Below the pieces are notes generated by a model that was not told the origin of the DNA, searched no databases, and saw only the letters and a list, made by a program, of their open reading frames with translations. DNA of 6,605 nt from Oscillospiraceae bacterium (lineage in GTDB: Bacteria; Bacillota; Clostridia; Oscillospirales; Ruminococcaceae): positions 1-6,605 of the forward strand of contig JAHZHS010000119.1 in NCBI GenBank assembly GCA_019420135.1, written 5' to 3'. Of the stretch, positions 1 through 5,699 are shown piece by piece (the stretch's first letter is position 1; each line of letters starts with the position of its first letter). The position numbers and the translations under genes are program-made.

Positions 1-30
1 AGCGCCCTGCAGACGGCAGAGCGCTTTTTT
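1..30 (+). terminator. Intrinsic terminator of an upstream gene
   Basis: Bases 1-5 (AGCGC) pair with 21-25 (GCGCT), and 7-10 (CTGC) pair with 16-19 (GCAG) across one C/A mismatch. The loop is AGACG. A run of six T (25-30) and an AT-rich stretch follow. It ends a rightward transcript whose gene lies left of the window. The stem starts at base 1, so it may extend further left. It could also stop the leftward ECF transcript if an A-run lies just outside the window, which cannot be seen. Confidence 0.75.
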
Positions 31-80
31 ATTATATTTTATATATAGGAATAGCTACACAGGGAACCGTCCCGGCGGGC

Positions 81-689
81 TCACTGTTTGAGCAGCCGCT
101 TGAGGGGCACGGTGACGGCGGTGCCGACGATGCAGCAGATGACTGCCTCCAGCACGCCCTGCAGCCCCACCGACAGGATGACATAAATGAAGGGGTTGGC
201 GGCGCCCAGTTCGGCCACCTTGGACTGAACCTCAGGCATATTGTAGAAGAACGCCACCAGCATCCCCATGAACAGGATGGTGTTGAGCAGCGGGGCGCTC
301 AGCGCGCCGATGAAGGCACAGGTCTTGTCCCGGTCAGGCATCAGCTTGCAGGCACCGCGGTAGATCAGCCCGCAGAAAAGGCCGCACAGCACCCGGGCCC
401 CCACGCACATGACAACGCACAGCACCGGGCTGTACTGGAAGGCAAAAAAGGTCAGGCCGCCGGCGCCGCTGATGGCGTTGGCCAGACTGGTCAGGCCGAA
501 GATCATGCCCAGCCATGCCCCCGCCAGCGGGCCGCACAGCATGGCCCCGATGGCCACCGGGATGGTGAGCAGGCTCATGGTCAGGGCGCCCACCCGGATG
601 TAGCCCAGAAAGGTGTTTGCCATCAGCAGCACCAGCGCCGTCAACAGCGCCAACTGCGTCAGGTAGCGGACGTTCTTGCTTGTTTTCAT
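81..689 (-). CDS. ECF transporter S component (substrate-binding membrane protein)
   Basis: A 202-residue, very hydrophobic protein that would sit in the cytoplasmic membrane and capture a vitamin or cofactor-type small molecule. S components work with the shared energizing module EcfA/EcfA'/EcfT. About six membrane helices can be drawn (roughly residues 8-28, 33-52, 54-72, 84-110, 124-147 and 166-193). Residues 14-18 (ALLTA) give the AxxxA pattern that S components use in helix 1 to contact EcfT. The segment around 38-63 (TMSLLTIPVAIGAMLCGP, then GAWLG) is typical of the family, and the length is normal. The ATG at 687-689 follows AGGAGG (697-702). No ATPase or EcfT gene is nearby, so this would be a stand-alone (group II) S component. 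The substrate cannot be told from sequence; pantothenate-type or another vitamin is possible. A sigma-A-type promoter and a 60-nt leader lie upstream. Confidence 0.85.
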   Translation of the reverse strand: MKTSKNVRYLTQLALLTALVLLMANTFLGYIRVGALTMSLLTIPVAIGAMLCGPLAGAWLGMIFGLTSLANAISGAGGLTFFAFQYSPVLCVVMCVGARVLCGLFCGLIYRGACKLMPDRDKTCAFIGALSAPLLNTILFMGMLVAFFYNMPEVQSKVAELGAANPFIYVILSVGLQGVLEAVICCIVGTAVTVPLKRLLKQ

Positions 690-758
690 ATTCAGTTTCC
701 TCCTGCTGCCGTCTCTTCTTCGGAGTACAGCGCATATTTGCGGTTTTCCGCGCTACTA

Positions 759-787
759 AGTATATCCCTGTCCGTCCGAGTTTTCAA
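759..787 (-). promoter_or_regulatory. Promoter of the ECF S-component gene
   Basis: On the minus strand, TTGAAA (plus positions 782-787) and TATACT (759-764) are separated by exactly 17 bases. That is a good housekeeping-sigma promoter with five of six matches in each box. Transcription should start near 752, giving a leader of about 60 nt. The leader begins at a small hairpin (GCGG-TTTT-CCGC on the plus strand, 740-751). It is too short for most riboswitch classes. Confidence 0.75.
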
Positions 788-884
788 GTCATAGAATACG
801 GTCGGGCAAAAACGGCGTTTTGAACAAAAAAAGTGGAAAATGCAAAAAGTTTTTCAAAACCTGCTACCCAAAAATTGGACGGCG

Positions 885-893
885 TGTTATAAT
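885..893 (+). promoter_or_regulatory. Extended -10 promoter of the decarboxylase gamma/beta operon
   Basis: TGTTATAAT at 885-893 is a perfect extended -10 element (TGnTATAAT). The hexamer at -35 distance (865-870, TACCCA) matches only three of six, as is common for extended -10 promoters. An A/T-tract-rich block (about 807-875) lies directly upstream and could act as an UP element or operator region. Start of transcription is expected near 900, leaving a leader of about 65 nt before the gamma gene. Confidence 0.75.
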
Positions 894-913
894 AGTGACA
901 ATTCGGGTTTTAT

Positions 914-945
914 TCGTTCCGCCCGGCTGTTTTCGAGAGGAACGA
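914..945 (+). promoter_or_regulatory. Inverted repeat in the leader of the gamma/beta operon
   Basis: TCGTTCC (914-920) and GGAACGA (939-945) are perfect 7-base complements around an 18-base loop. The second arm ends six bases before the AAGGAGG ribosome binding site (952-958). It could stabilise the mRNA 5' end or affect ribosome access. There is no T-run, so it is not a terminator. Confidence 0.35.
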
Positions 946-965
946 CACAATAAGGAGGAACCGTC

Positions 966-1400
966 ATGGATCATGTTTTGCTGCTGCCCGCCGGTGGTCT
1001 GACGATTTTCGACGCCTCTTTGGTGTCGACGAGCCTGGTGCTCGTGTTCGGACTTCTGATTCTTTTGTGCCTGATCATCACGCTGGAAGGCAAGATCTTC
1101 GACTCGATCAATGCCAAAAAGCGCGCTCAGGCTCAGGACGCCCTGCATGTGGGCAATCACCCTGCCCCGGCAGTTCCCTCTGCCCCCGCACCGGCCGCGG
1201 CGCCTGCCGCGCCTGCTGCACCTGCCGTGGAGGGCGGCATCCCCGGTGAGATCATTGCGGCGATCTCCGCTGCCGTCTACTGCACCGAGGGCGAAAATGT
1301 GACCGTGCGGGGAATCCGCCGTCTGCCGCAGCCCGGCAAATCCCGCCGCGGCGTCTGGGGCGATGCCGGCGTACTGCAGAACACCCGCCCTTTTATGTAA
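966..1400 (+). CDS. Sodium-pump decarboxylase gamma/delta subunit (OadG family)
   Basis: A 144-residue protein with one N-terminal membrane helix (about 19-40) and a cytoplasmic hinge 41-60. A proline/alanine-rich linker (66-88) follows, then a conserved C-terminal block: an amphipathic helix (GEIIAAISAAVYC, 94-106), VRGIRRLPQPG (114-124) and W131 with LQNTRPF near the end. Helix plus P/A linker plus an xxNTRPF ending is the layout of the small subunit of Na+-translocating biotin-dependent decarboxylases (OadG, MmdD, GcdD). In those complexes it holds the membrane and soluble parts together. There is no AMKM-type biotin site, so despite the P/A linker it is not the biotin carrier. The ATG at 966 follows AAGGAGG (952-958). 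The beta gene starts 31 bases after its stop, so the two are surely cotranscribed. The substrate (oxaloacetate, methylmalonyl-CoA or glutaconyl-CoA) cannot be decided here. Confidence 0.8.
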   Translation: MDHVLLLPAGGLTIFDASLVSTSLVLVFGLLILLCLIITLEGKIFDSINAKKRAQAQDALHVGNHPAPAVPSAPAPAAAPAAPAAPAVEGGIPGEIIAAISAAVYCTEGENVTVRGIRRLPQPGKSRRGVWGDAGVLQNTRPFM

Positions 1401-1430
1401 CGGACGGTACTGGGAAGGAAGGATGATAAA

Positions 1431-2627
1431 ATGGGCGCAATTATAACCAACCTGTCACAGATCTTTGCCAACTCCGGCTATGCGCAGATCCTCTTTGCAG
1501 AGGGCGGCTACCGTTATGCGATCATGCTGGTGATCGCCTGTGTACTGATCTATCTGGCAATCGTTCACCAGTTTGAACCTCTTTTGCTGCTGCCCATCGG
1601 CTTTGGTATGCTGATGGCCAACCTGCCGCTGGACGGCATCATCCACATGGAAATCTTCATCAACGAGACCCAGCACATCAACTGGGAATTGCTGGGTACC
1701 TCCGGCGGTCTGGCCGACTATCTGTACTTAGGCGTCAAGCTGGGCATTTATCCCCCGCTGATCTTCCTGGGCATCGGCACCATGACCGACTTTGAGCCGC
1801 TGATCGCCCGTCCCTCCAGCCTGCTTCTGGGCGCTGCCGCTCAGCTGGGCATCTTTGTTGCCTACACCGGCGCCCGTCTGCTGGGCTTCACCCCGCCGGA
1901 AGCTGCCTCCATCGGCATCATCGGCGGCGCGGACGGTCCCACCGCCATTCTGACCACCTCCATCCTGGCTCCTGCCCTGCTGGGTTCCATCGCTGTGGCG
2001 GCTTACTGCTACATGGCACTGGTTCCCGTCATCCAGCCTCCCATCATGCGGCTGCTGACCACTGAAAAGGAACGCCAGATCATCATGGAGGCTCCCCGCA
2101 AGGTCAGCCACACCGAGAAGGTCCTGTTCCCCATCATCGTCACCATCCTGGTCAGCCTGCTGCTGCCCGATGCTGCCATCCTGGTCGGCTGCCTGATGAT
2201 GGGCAACCTGATGAAGGAATGCGGCGTTGTTGAGCGTATCACCAAGACCGCCGGCAACGAGCTCATGAACATCATCACCATCTTCCTGGGCTTCTCCGTC
2301 GGCTGCACCACCAACGCCGAGACCTTCCTGAACATGCGCACCGTCATGGTCATCATCCTGGGCGTCTTTGCTTTCGCCTTCGGCACCGCCGGCGGCGTCC
2401 TGCTGGGCAAGGTCATGTGCCTGGTCACCCACGGCAAGATCAACCCCCTCATCGGCTCCGCCGGTGTGTCCGCTGTTCCCATGGCCGCCCGCGTTTCCCA
2501 GAAGGTCGGCCAGGAGTACAATCCCCGCAACTACCTGCTGATGCACGCCATGGGTCCCAACGTGGCCGGCGTTATCGGCAGCGCCGTGGCCGCCGGTATC
2601 CTGATCAACATGTGCCGCGGTATGTAA
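1431..2627 (+). CDS. Na+-translocating decarboxylase beta subunit (OadB family)
   Basis: A 398-residue polytopic membrane protein. It decarboxylates carboxybiotin delivered by the biotin carrier and couples this to Na+ export. Family signatures are all present: GIGTMTDFEPLIARP (114-128), GIIGGADGPTAI (162-173) and NPLIGSAGVSAVPMAARVSQ (338-357), then LMHAMGPNVAGVIGSAVAAG. D168, N338, S347 and R354 sit at the positions of the functionally important D203, N373, S382 and R389 of Klebsiella OadB. Their spacing is conserved (338/347/354 against 373/382/389). The length is normal for the family and it looks intact. Helices alternate with short loops throughout, and a charged loop lies at about 211-231. 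The ATG at 1431 has GGAAGG (1417-1422) eight bases upstream. From roughly codon 120 onward the codons are almost all C-ending (ATC, GGC, ACC), suggesting high expression. The gamma gene precedes it; no carboxyltransferase or biotin-carrier gene is in the window. GcdB and MmdB are equally possible labels. Confidence 0.93.
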   Translation: MGAIITNLSQIFANSGYAQILFAEGGYRYAIMLVIACVLIYLAIVHQFEPLLLLPIGFGMLMANLPLDGIIHMEIFINETQHINWELLGTSGGLADYLYLGVKLGIYPPLIFLGIGTMTDFEPLIARPSSLLLGAAAQLGIFVAYTGARLLGFTPPEAASIGIIGGADGPTAILTTSILAPALLGSIAVAAYCYMALVPVIQPPIMRLLTTEKERQIIMEAPRKVSHTEKVLFPIIVTILVSLLLPDAAILVGCLMMGNLMKECGVVERITKTAGNELMNIITIFLGFSVGCTTNAETFLNMRTVMVIILGVFAFAFGTAGGVLLGKVMCLVTHGKINPLIGSAGVSAVPMAARVSQKVGQEYNPRNYLLMHAMGPNVAGVIGSAVAAGILINMCRGM

Positions 2628-2651
2628 TTTCCTGTCTCCATCCGCTCATCC

Positions 2652-2682
2652 GCAGCCGGGCCTTCGGGTCCGGCTGCTTTTT
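2652..2682 (+). terminator. Intrinsic terminator of the gamma/beta operon
   Basis: An 11-pair stem (2652-2662 with 2667-2677, one G-U pair) is capped by a C(UUCG)G tetraloop, which is unusually stable. Five T follow (2678-2682). It lies 25 bases after the beta-subunit stop and before the promoter of the next gene, so the decarboxylase operon ends here. Confidence 0.92.
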
Positions 2683-2722
2683 GTGCATTCTGCCGCTTTT
2701 TGCTGAAAAATTTTGTCAGGGC

Positions 2723-2751
2723 TTGACCGGAGAATGCTTCCCGCACATAAT
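2723..2751 (+). promoter_or_regulatory. Promoter of the L,D-transpeptidase gene
   Basis: TTGACC (2723-2728) and CATAAT (2746-2751) are 17 bases apart, each matching the sigma-A consensus in five of six positions. The start point should be near 2758, about 60 bases before the ATG. It follows the upstream terminator by 40 bases, so this gene is its own transcription unit. Confidence 0.75.
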
Positions 2752-2817
2752 AGAACTATGTGAAATTTTGGAGTCGGTTCTTCCGGCCTTTGCCATTGCC
2801 AACAGGAGGTAGTTTCT

Positions 2818-3951
2818 ATGGATCATCGCGACGATCCCCGCGCCCGGCGCGCCGCATCCCGTCCCGCCAGGCAGCAGCCGTCCCCCGGTCAGAACAGCGC
2901 AAGGGCCCGGGCCCGCCGCAAGGCCCGCCGGCGTCACGCCCGCAACCGGCTGGTGGTCTGCCTGTGCGCGGTCCTTCTCTGTGCGGTGGGGGCTCTGGGC
3001 ATTGTGTTCGGACTGCCCTCCCTGCGCACCGGCGACACTCTGGATGAGGCGGCGACCCAGACCGGCGCAGATGCCTCCGGTGTGGCGGAGGCAACACCCA
3101 CTCCGGACCCCACCCCCGACCCTGCCGAGGAACGCATTGCCCAGGTGACTTCCCGCAACATTGCCAATGCCACCAAGGACGCCCCCGAGGTCAAGGACCC
3201 CGACACCTGGCAGCAAAATGCTGTCGCCCTGCTGGAAGGGCTGCAGGCAAACCCCGCATACAGCGATCTTGACCTGACGGTGCGGGAGGATTTCCCCTAC
3301 CTGATCGCGGTCAACCGTGCCGCCTCGGTGGTGACGGTCTATGCCGCCGACGGCGAGGGCGAGGACGCCCGCTACACCAAGCCCTATATGGCTATGATCT
3401 GCAGCGGCGGCCCCGACACCCCCACCGGCGTGTTTGAAACCCCTGTCAACTATCCCTGGCGGCTGTTGTCCGGCCCCTGCTACGGCCAGTACGCCACCCG
3501 CATCTGGGACGCCTACCTCTTCCACAGCGTGCCCTACTACACCCAGCACAAGGACGACCTGGAGTATGTGGAATACAACAAGCTGGGCACCCAGGCTTCC
3601 CTGGGCTGCATCCGCCTGATGGTGGTGGATGTCAAGTGGATCTACGACAACTGTCCCATCGGCACCACGGTGGTCATCTACGACGACGAGAACGATCCCG
3701 GCCCCATGGGACGTCCCGGCACCATCTACACCGATCCCGACGACGAGAGCATGCGCGGCTGGGATCCCACCGACCCCGATCCTGCCAATCCCTGGGACGA
3801 CGCCTATCTCACCGGCACCACCATCCGCAGCGAGGAGGCCTGGGCCGAGTGGGATGCCGCCCAGGACGACGCCCGCTGGAGTTACAGCCTGAATGAGACC
3901 GATCTGCAGGGCTGGAGCACCGACTACAAGACCGAGGGCACCCGCGGATAA
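2818..3951 (+). CDS. Membrane-anchored L,D-transpeptidase (YkuD domain)
   Basis: A 377-residue protein expected to make 3-3 peptidoglycan cross-links or attach partners to peptidoglycan outside the membrane. Order of parts: an arginine-rich cytoplasmic N-terminus (15 Arg in residues 1-44), one membrane anchor (about 45-66), a Thr/Pro/Asp-rich spacer (TPTPDPTPDP, 93-102), a catalytic domain (about 160-290) and an acidic, Trp-rich tail (291-377). The catalytic domain opens with YLIAVNRAASVVTVY and contains GGPDTPTGVF (197-206), the FHSVPYY histidine (H236) and the nucleophile C264 in ASLGCIRL. The canonical motif is S/T-H-G-C; here Leu replaces that His. SxGCIRL or SxGCVRL variants are known to me from Clostridia homologues, so activity is still likely. 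H236 to C264 is longer than in B. subtilis YkuD. The ATG at 2818 follows AGGAGGT (2804-2810). It has its own promoter and a shared downstream terminator. No peptidoglycan-binding repeat is visible; the tail has no family I recognise. Confidence 0.88.
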   Translation: MDHRDDPRARRAASRPARQQPSPGQNSARARARRKARRRHARNRLVVCLCAVLLCAVGALGIVFGLPSLRTGDTLDEAATQTGADASGVAEATPTPDPTPDPAEERIAQVTSRNIANATKDAPEVKDPDTWQQNAVALLEGLQANPAYSDLDLTVREDFPYLIAVNRAASVVTVYAADGEGEDARYTKPYMAMICSGGPDTPTGVFETPVNYPWRLLSGPCYGQYATRIWDAYLFHSVPYYTQHKDDLEYVEYNKLGTQASLGCIRLMVVDVKWIYDNCPIGTTVVIYDDENDPGPMGRPGTIYTDPDDESMRGWDPTDPDPANPWDDAYLTGTTIRSEEAWAEWDAAQDDARWSYSLNETDLQGWSTDYKTEGTRG

Positions 3952-4007
3952 CCTTCGCCGGAGCAGACGTTGTCCGGCGTTGACCGAGCAACTCCAATGG
4001 AATATGC

Positions 4008-4043
4008 AAAAAAACCTCCCGGAAAGGATTCCGGGAGGTTTTT
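4008..4043. terminator. Bidirectional terminator between convergent genes
   Basis: CCTCCCGGAA (4015-4024) and TTCCGGGAGG (4029-4038) form a perfect 10-pair stem with loop AGGA. Seven A (4008-4014) lie before it and five T (4039-4043) after it, so it works in both directions. It serves the rightward transpeptidase gene and the leftward cyclophilin gene. Confidence 0.93.
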
Positions 4044-4134
4044 ATATTGTCGTTTGCTTTCAGGCAGGCGCATCCCCAAAGGGGAGTTGTGGCTAAACCG
4101 CCGGTCCCTTGCATATACTAGGGGCAGCGGCGGG

Positions 4135-4983
4135 TCACTGTCCGTCCTGCGTCTGCTGGGACTGCGCTCCGTCATCGGAGGCGGCATCCTCGGCGGAGGC
4201 CTCCGCCGCCTGGGCCAGCTCCTCGGCGGTGGGGCCGGGGTAGGTGGCGATGGTGACCTTCTCGATGATGATGGTGTCCTCCTCAGTGGGGCGGAAGGTA
4301 TCGTTGCCCTCCTCATCCGTCACCGTGTCCACGCAGGCCATCTTGTCCACCACATCCATGCCCTCGAACACCTGGCCGAACACCGTGTCGGTGTTGTCCA
4401 GGTAAGGCAGGCCGCCCGCCGCCGCATAGGCCGACACCTGGGACTCGGTGTAGCCGTTCTGGGTCAGCTGGGACTGCATCTCCTCGTCCACACTGTCGGG
4501 CAGGGCCGTCACAAAATAGAACTGGCTCTCCCCGCTGTTGGGGTCCCCCTTGGTGGTGGCGGCGCACAGTGCCCCGGCGTAGTGCCGCAGGGAGGAATCC
4601 GCCTCCAGCGGGATGGGGTTGTCCGAATAGATGGTGCTGCCCCCGGTCCCTGTGCCGGTGGCGTCGCCCCCCTGCACCGTGAAGCCGTACTCACTGCGCC
4701 AGATGACGGTGTTGTCATAGTAGCCGCTGCGGGCCAGACCCACAAAATTGTAGACGGCCATGGGCGCGGCATCGGTGTAGAGCACCGCCCGCACCTCCCC
4801 CAGGGAGGTGGTGAAGATGGCGATGAGGTCGCCGTCCGACGGGGCGGTGAACTGACGCTCGGTGCTTTCCACTGCGGGGCGGTCGGGCACCGGATAGCGG
4901 CTGCCCCCGCAGGAACACAGCAGCAGCGACGACAGCAAAACTGCGCACAGAGCGCAGAGATTTCGTTTTATCTTGGGTGCCAA
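4135..4983 (-). CDS. Cyclophilin-type peptidyl-prolyl isomerase, lipoprotein
   Basis: A 282-residue protein predicted to be exported and lipid-anchored on the outer face of the membrane, where it would speed proline isomerization in secreted proteins. The signal peptide has K4, K6 and R7, a hydrophobic stretch (9-22) and a lipobox LCSC with lipidated C25. The cyclophilin domain spans about 52-246. By alignment with human CypA by eye, R96, F101 and Q104 match catalytic R55, F60 and Q63. QGGDATGTGTGG (104-115) is the classic loop, and SQFYF (153-157) and DTVFGQVFEGMDVV (199-212) follow. The CypA His126 position appears to be Thr. The region 160-197 is longer than in minimal cyclophilins. A 30-residue Ala/Glu/Gln tail ends the protein. 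The start is TTG (plus 4981-4983): AAAGGAGG (4992-4999) sits eight bases upstream and no ATG exists before the signal peptide. It converges with the transpeptidase gene. Confidence 0.9.
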   Translation of the reverse strand: MAPKIKRNLCALCAVLLSSLLLCSCGGSRYPVPDRPAVESTERQFTAPSDGDLIAIFTTSLGEVRAVLYTDAAPMAVYNFVGLARSGYYDNTVIWRSEYGFTVQGGDATGTGTGGSTIYSDNPIPLEADSSLRHYAGALCAATTKGDPNSGESQFYFVTALPDSVDEEMQSQLTQNGYTESQVSAYAAAGGLPYLDNTDTVFGQVFEGMDVVDKMACVDTVTDEEGNDTFRPTEEDTIIIEKVTIATYPGPTAEELAQAAEASAEDAASDDGAQSQQTQDGQ

Positions 4984-5051
4984 CGGGCGGCCCTCCTTTC
5001 CGCCCCGCAGGGCGCAGCCCGGAACAGCTGCCCGGGAAAAATATCTATAAT

Positions 5052-5060
5052 ATTATACCA
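5052..5060 (-). promoter_or_regulatory. Extended -10 promoter of the cyclophilin gene
   Basis: On the minus strand TGGTATAAT (plus 5060 down to 5052) is a perfect extended -10 box. The -35 position (5075-5080) is poor. The start should fall near 5045. The GC-rich leader holds two possible hairpins, 5018-5022 with 5032-5036 and 5001-5005 with 5010-5014, just ahead of the ribosome binding site. The two might tune translation from the TTG start. Confidence 0.7.
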
Positions 5061-5084
5061 CAGCGCCGGGCAAATAGATAGCGC

Positions 5085-5113
5085 TTGACGGCAGTACAAA
5101 AAACAAGTAAACT
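5085..5113 (+). promoter_or_regulatory. Promoter of the DUF1292 gene
   Basis: TTGACG (5085-5090, five of six) and TAAACT (5108-5113, four of six) are spaced by 17 bases. The start is expected near 5120, about 40 bases before the ATG. It is divergent from the cyclophilin promoter. The inverted repeat AGCGC (5062-5066) and GCGCT (5081-5085) lies between the two -10 boxes and might bind a regulator. Confidence 0.6.
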
Positions 5114-5161
5114 AATAGCATAGTAACGGGGCAGCCCCCCGCAGAACGGAGAATCAAAACT

Positions 5162-5491
5162 ATGTCTGACGAGCTTACCCCCGAAATGATGGAAGAAGCC
5201 AAACCCGATCTTCTGACCCTGGAGGACGAGGACGGGCAGGAATGCACCTTTGAAGTCGTGGATGCCACCGAGGTCAAGGGCACCCGCTATCTGGCGGTGG
5301 TCCCCTACGTGGAAGATCCGGCCAACCTCAACGATGATGCCGAACTCATCATCATGCGCGTGGGCACCGACGACGAAGGCGAATATATGGACATCGTCGA
5401 TGACGATGAGGAACTGCTGGAAGTGGGCCACGTGTTTGAAGAGCGCCTGCGTGCCATGTTCGACATCGACGATTCCGAGCTGGAATCCTGA
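5162..5491 (+). CDS. DUF1292 family protein (YrzB-like)
   Basis: A 109-residue, strongly acidic soluble protein of unknown function. The core reads as a small beta-rich fold of the DUF1292/YrzB family: DLLTLEDEDGQECTFEVVD (16-34), TRYLAVVPY (41-49), DDAELIIMRV (58-67), then a helix EERLRAMFD (92-100). The length is close to the family's usual 80-110 residues. There is no signal peptide, Cys cluster or known catalytic motif. The ATG at 5162 has a modest GGAGA (5148-5152) nine bases upstream. In B. subtilis the homologue sits beside alaS and the Holliday-junction resolvase gene; here it is alone, with its own promoter. It is followed by the structured non-coding stretch. Role unknown; family assignment fairly sure. 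Confidence 0.8.
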   Translation: MSDELTPEMMEEAKPDLLTLEDEDGQECTFEVVDATEVKGTRYLAVVPYVEDPANLNDDAELIIMRVGTDDEGEYMDIVDDDEELLEVGHVFEERLRAMFDIDDSELES

Positions 5492-5497
5492 TTTCTG

Positions 5498-5695
5498 ACC
5501 CCTGCGCGGTTCGATTTGTTGCAGCTTTATATAATCCTACTAATCAAATTCAGGGAGCCTGGTGTCGGCCGCCGGATTGCAGACCTCCCGCCTTTGGCGG
5601 AGGAAGGGAGCGTGAAAGCGTCCGCAGGGCACCCACCTGCCATACGGTAGGTTTTGATTGGCTGCAGACGGCCGGGCGGGGGTTTGTTCGTTTTT
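5498..5695 (+). ncRNA. Candidate structured RNA, rod-shaped, 6S-like layout
   Basis: No convincing gene fits 5492-5838, but complementary segments nest in order. Outer helix: 5498-5510 with 5671-5683 (12 of 13 pair). Next: 5520-5525 with 5661-5666, or instead 5540-5548 with 5653-5661. Then comes a bubble holding a hairpin on its 3' side (5635-5641 with 5646-5652, loop AUAC). Further in are 5561-5566 with 5628-5633, 5573-5580 with 5618-5624 (one bulged U), and a tip hairpin 5584-5592 with 5596-5603 (one bulged C). A T-rich run (5683-5695) follows. Closing stem, bubble with a small 3' hairpin, interrupted apical stem and a length near 190 nt are the layout of 6S RNA, which binds housekeeping RNA polymerase. 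That name is inference. The helices are short, some could be chance in GC-rich DNA, and the 5' end is unsure: a TATAAT at 5530-5535 without a good -35 would instead start a shorter RNA near 5542. Confidence 0.4.
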
Positions 5696-5699
5696 ACCA

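Noticed and set aside
690..752. Possible short riboswitch (for example preQ1-type) in the ECF S-component leader
   Set aside because: The leader is only about 60 nt and shows none of the conserved preQ1 or other aptamer sequences I know; only a four-pair hairpin is visible.
966..1400. Biotin carrier (GcdC-type) reading of the P/A-rich small subunit
   Set aside because: There is no AMKM or similar biotinylation motif, and the protein ends in the xxNTRPF block typical of OadG-type subunits.
1728..2546. 272-codon open frame on the minus strand opposite the beta-subunit gene
   Set aside because: It is a His/Gln/Gly/Asp-rich mirror of the C-ending codons of the beta gene, with no recognisable domain; the plus-strand protein has full family signatures.
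2716..3549. 277-codon open frame on the minus strand opposite the transpeptidase gene
   Set aside because: Gly/Val/Ala-rich composition from antisense GC-biased codons; no ribosome binding site logic or known domain; it overlaps a clear YkuD gene and its promoter.
3956..3979. CGCCGGA/TCCGGCG inverted repeat just after the transpeptidase stop
   Set aside because: A seven-pair stem without a T-run, so not an intrinsic terminator by itself; the proper terminator follows 35 bases later. It may be mRNA 3'-end structure but nothing supports a specific role.
4073..4085. TCCCC-AAA-GGGGA hairpin downstream of the cyclophilin gene
   Set aside because: Only five pairs and no T-run on either strand; the strong bidirectional terminator at 4008-4043 already serves this position.
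4114..4119. TATACT on the plus strand near the end of the cyclophilin gene
   Set aside because: No -35 element at a workable distance (TTGTGG is 21 bases away) and no TGn extension; it would only produce antisense RNA to the cyclophilin gene.
4191..4208. 18-base perfect palindrome (CGGCGGAGG and its complement)
   Set aside because: It lies inside the Ala/Glu-rich tail of the cyclophilin gene, where repetitive GCC/GAG codons readily create such symmetry; no other copy or T-run is seen.
3970..5088. 372-codon open frame on the plus strand opposite the cyclophilin gene
   Set aside because: It runs through the bidirectional terminator and the promoter region and has low-complexity Gly/His/Arg composition. 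The minus-strand lipoprotein with cyclophilin motifs is the real gene.
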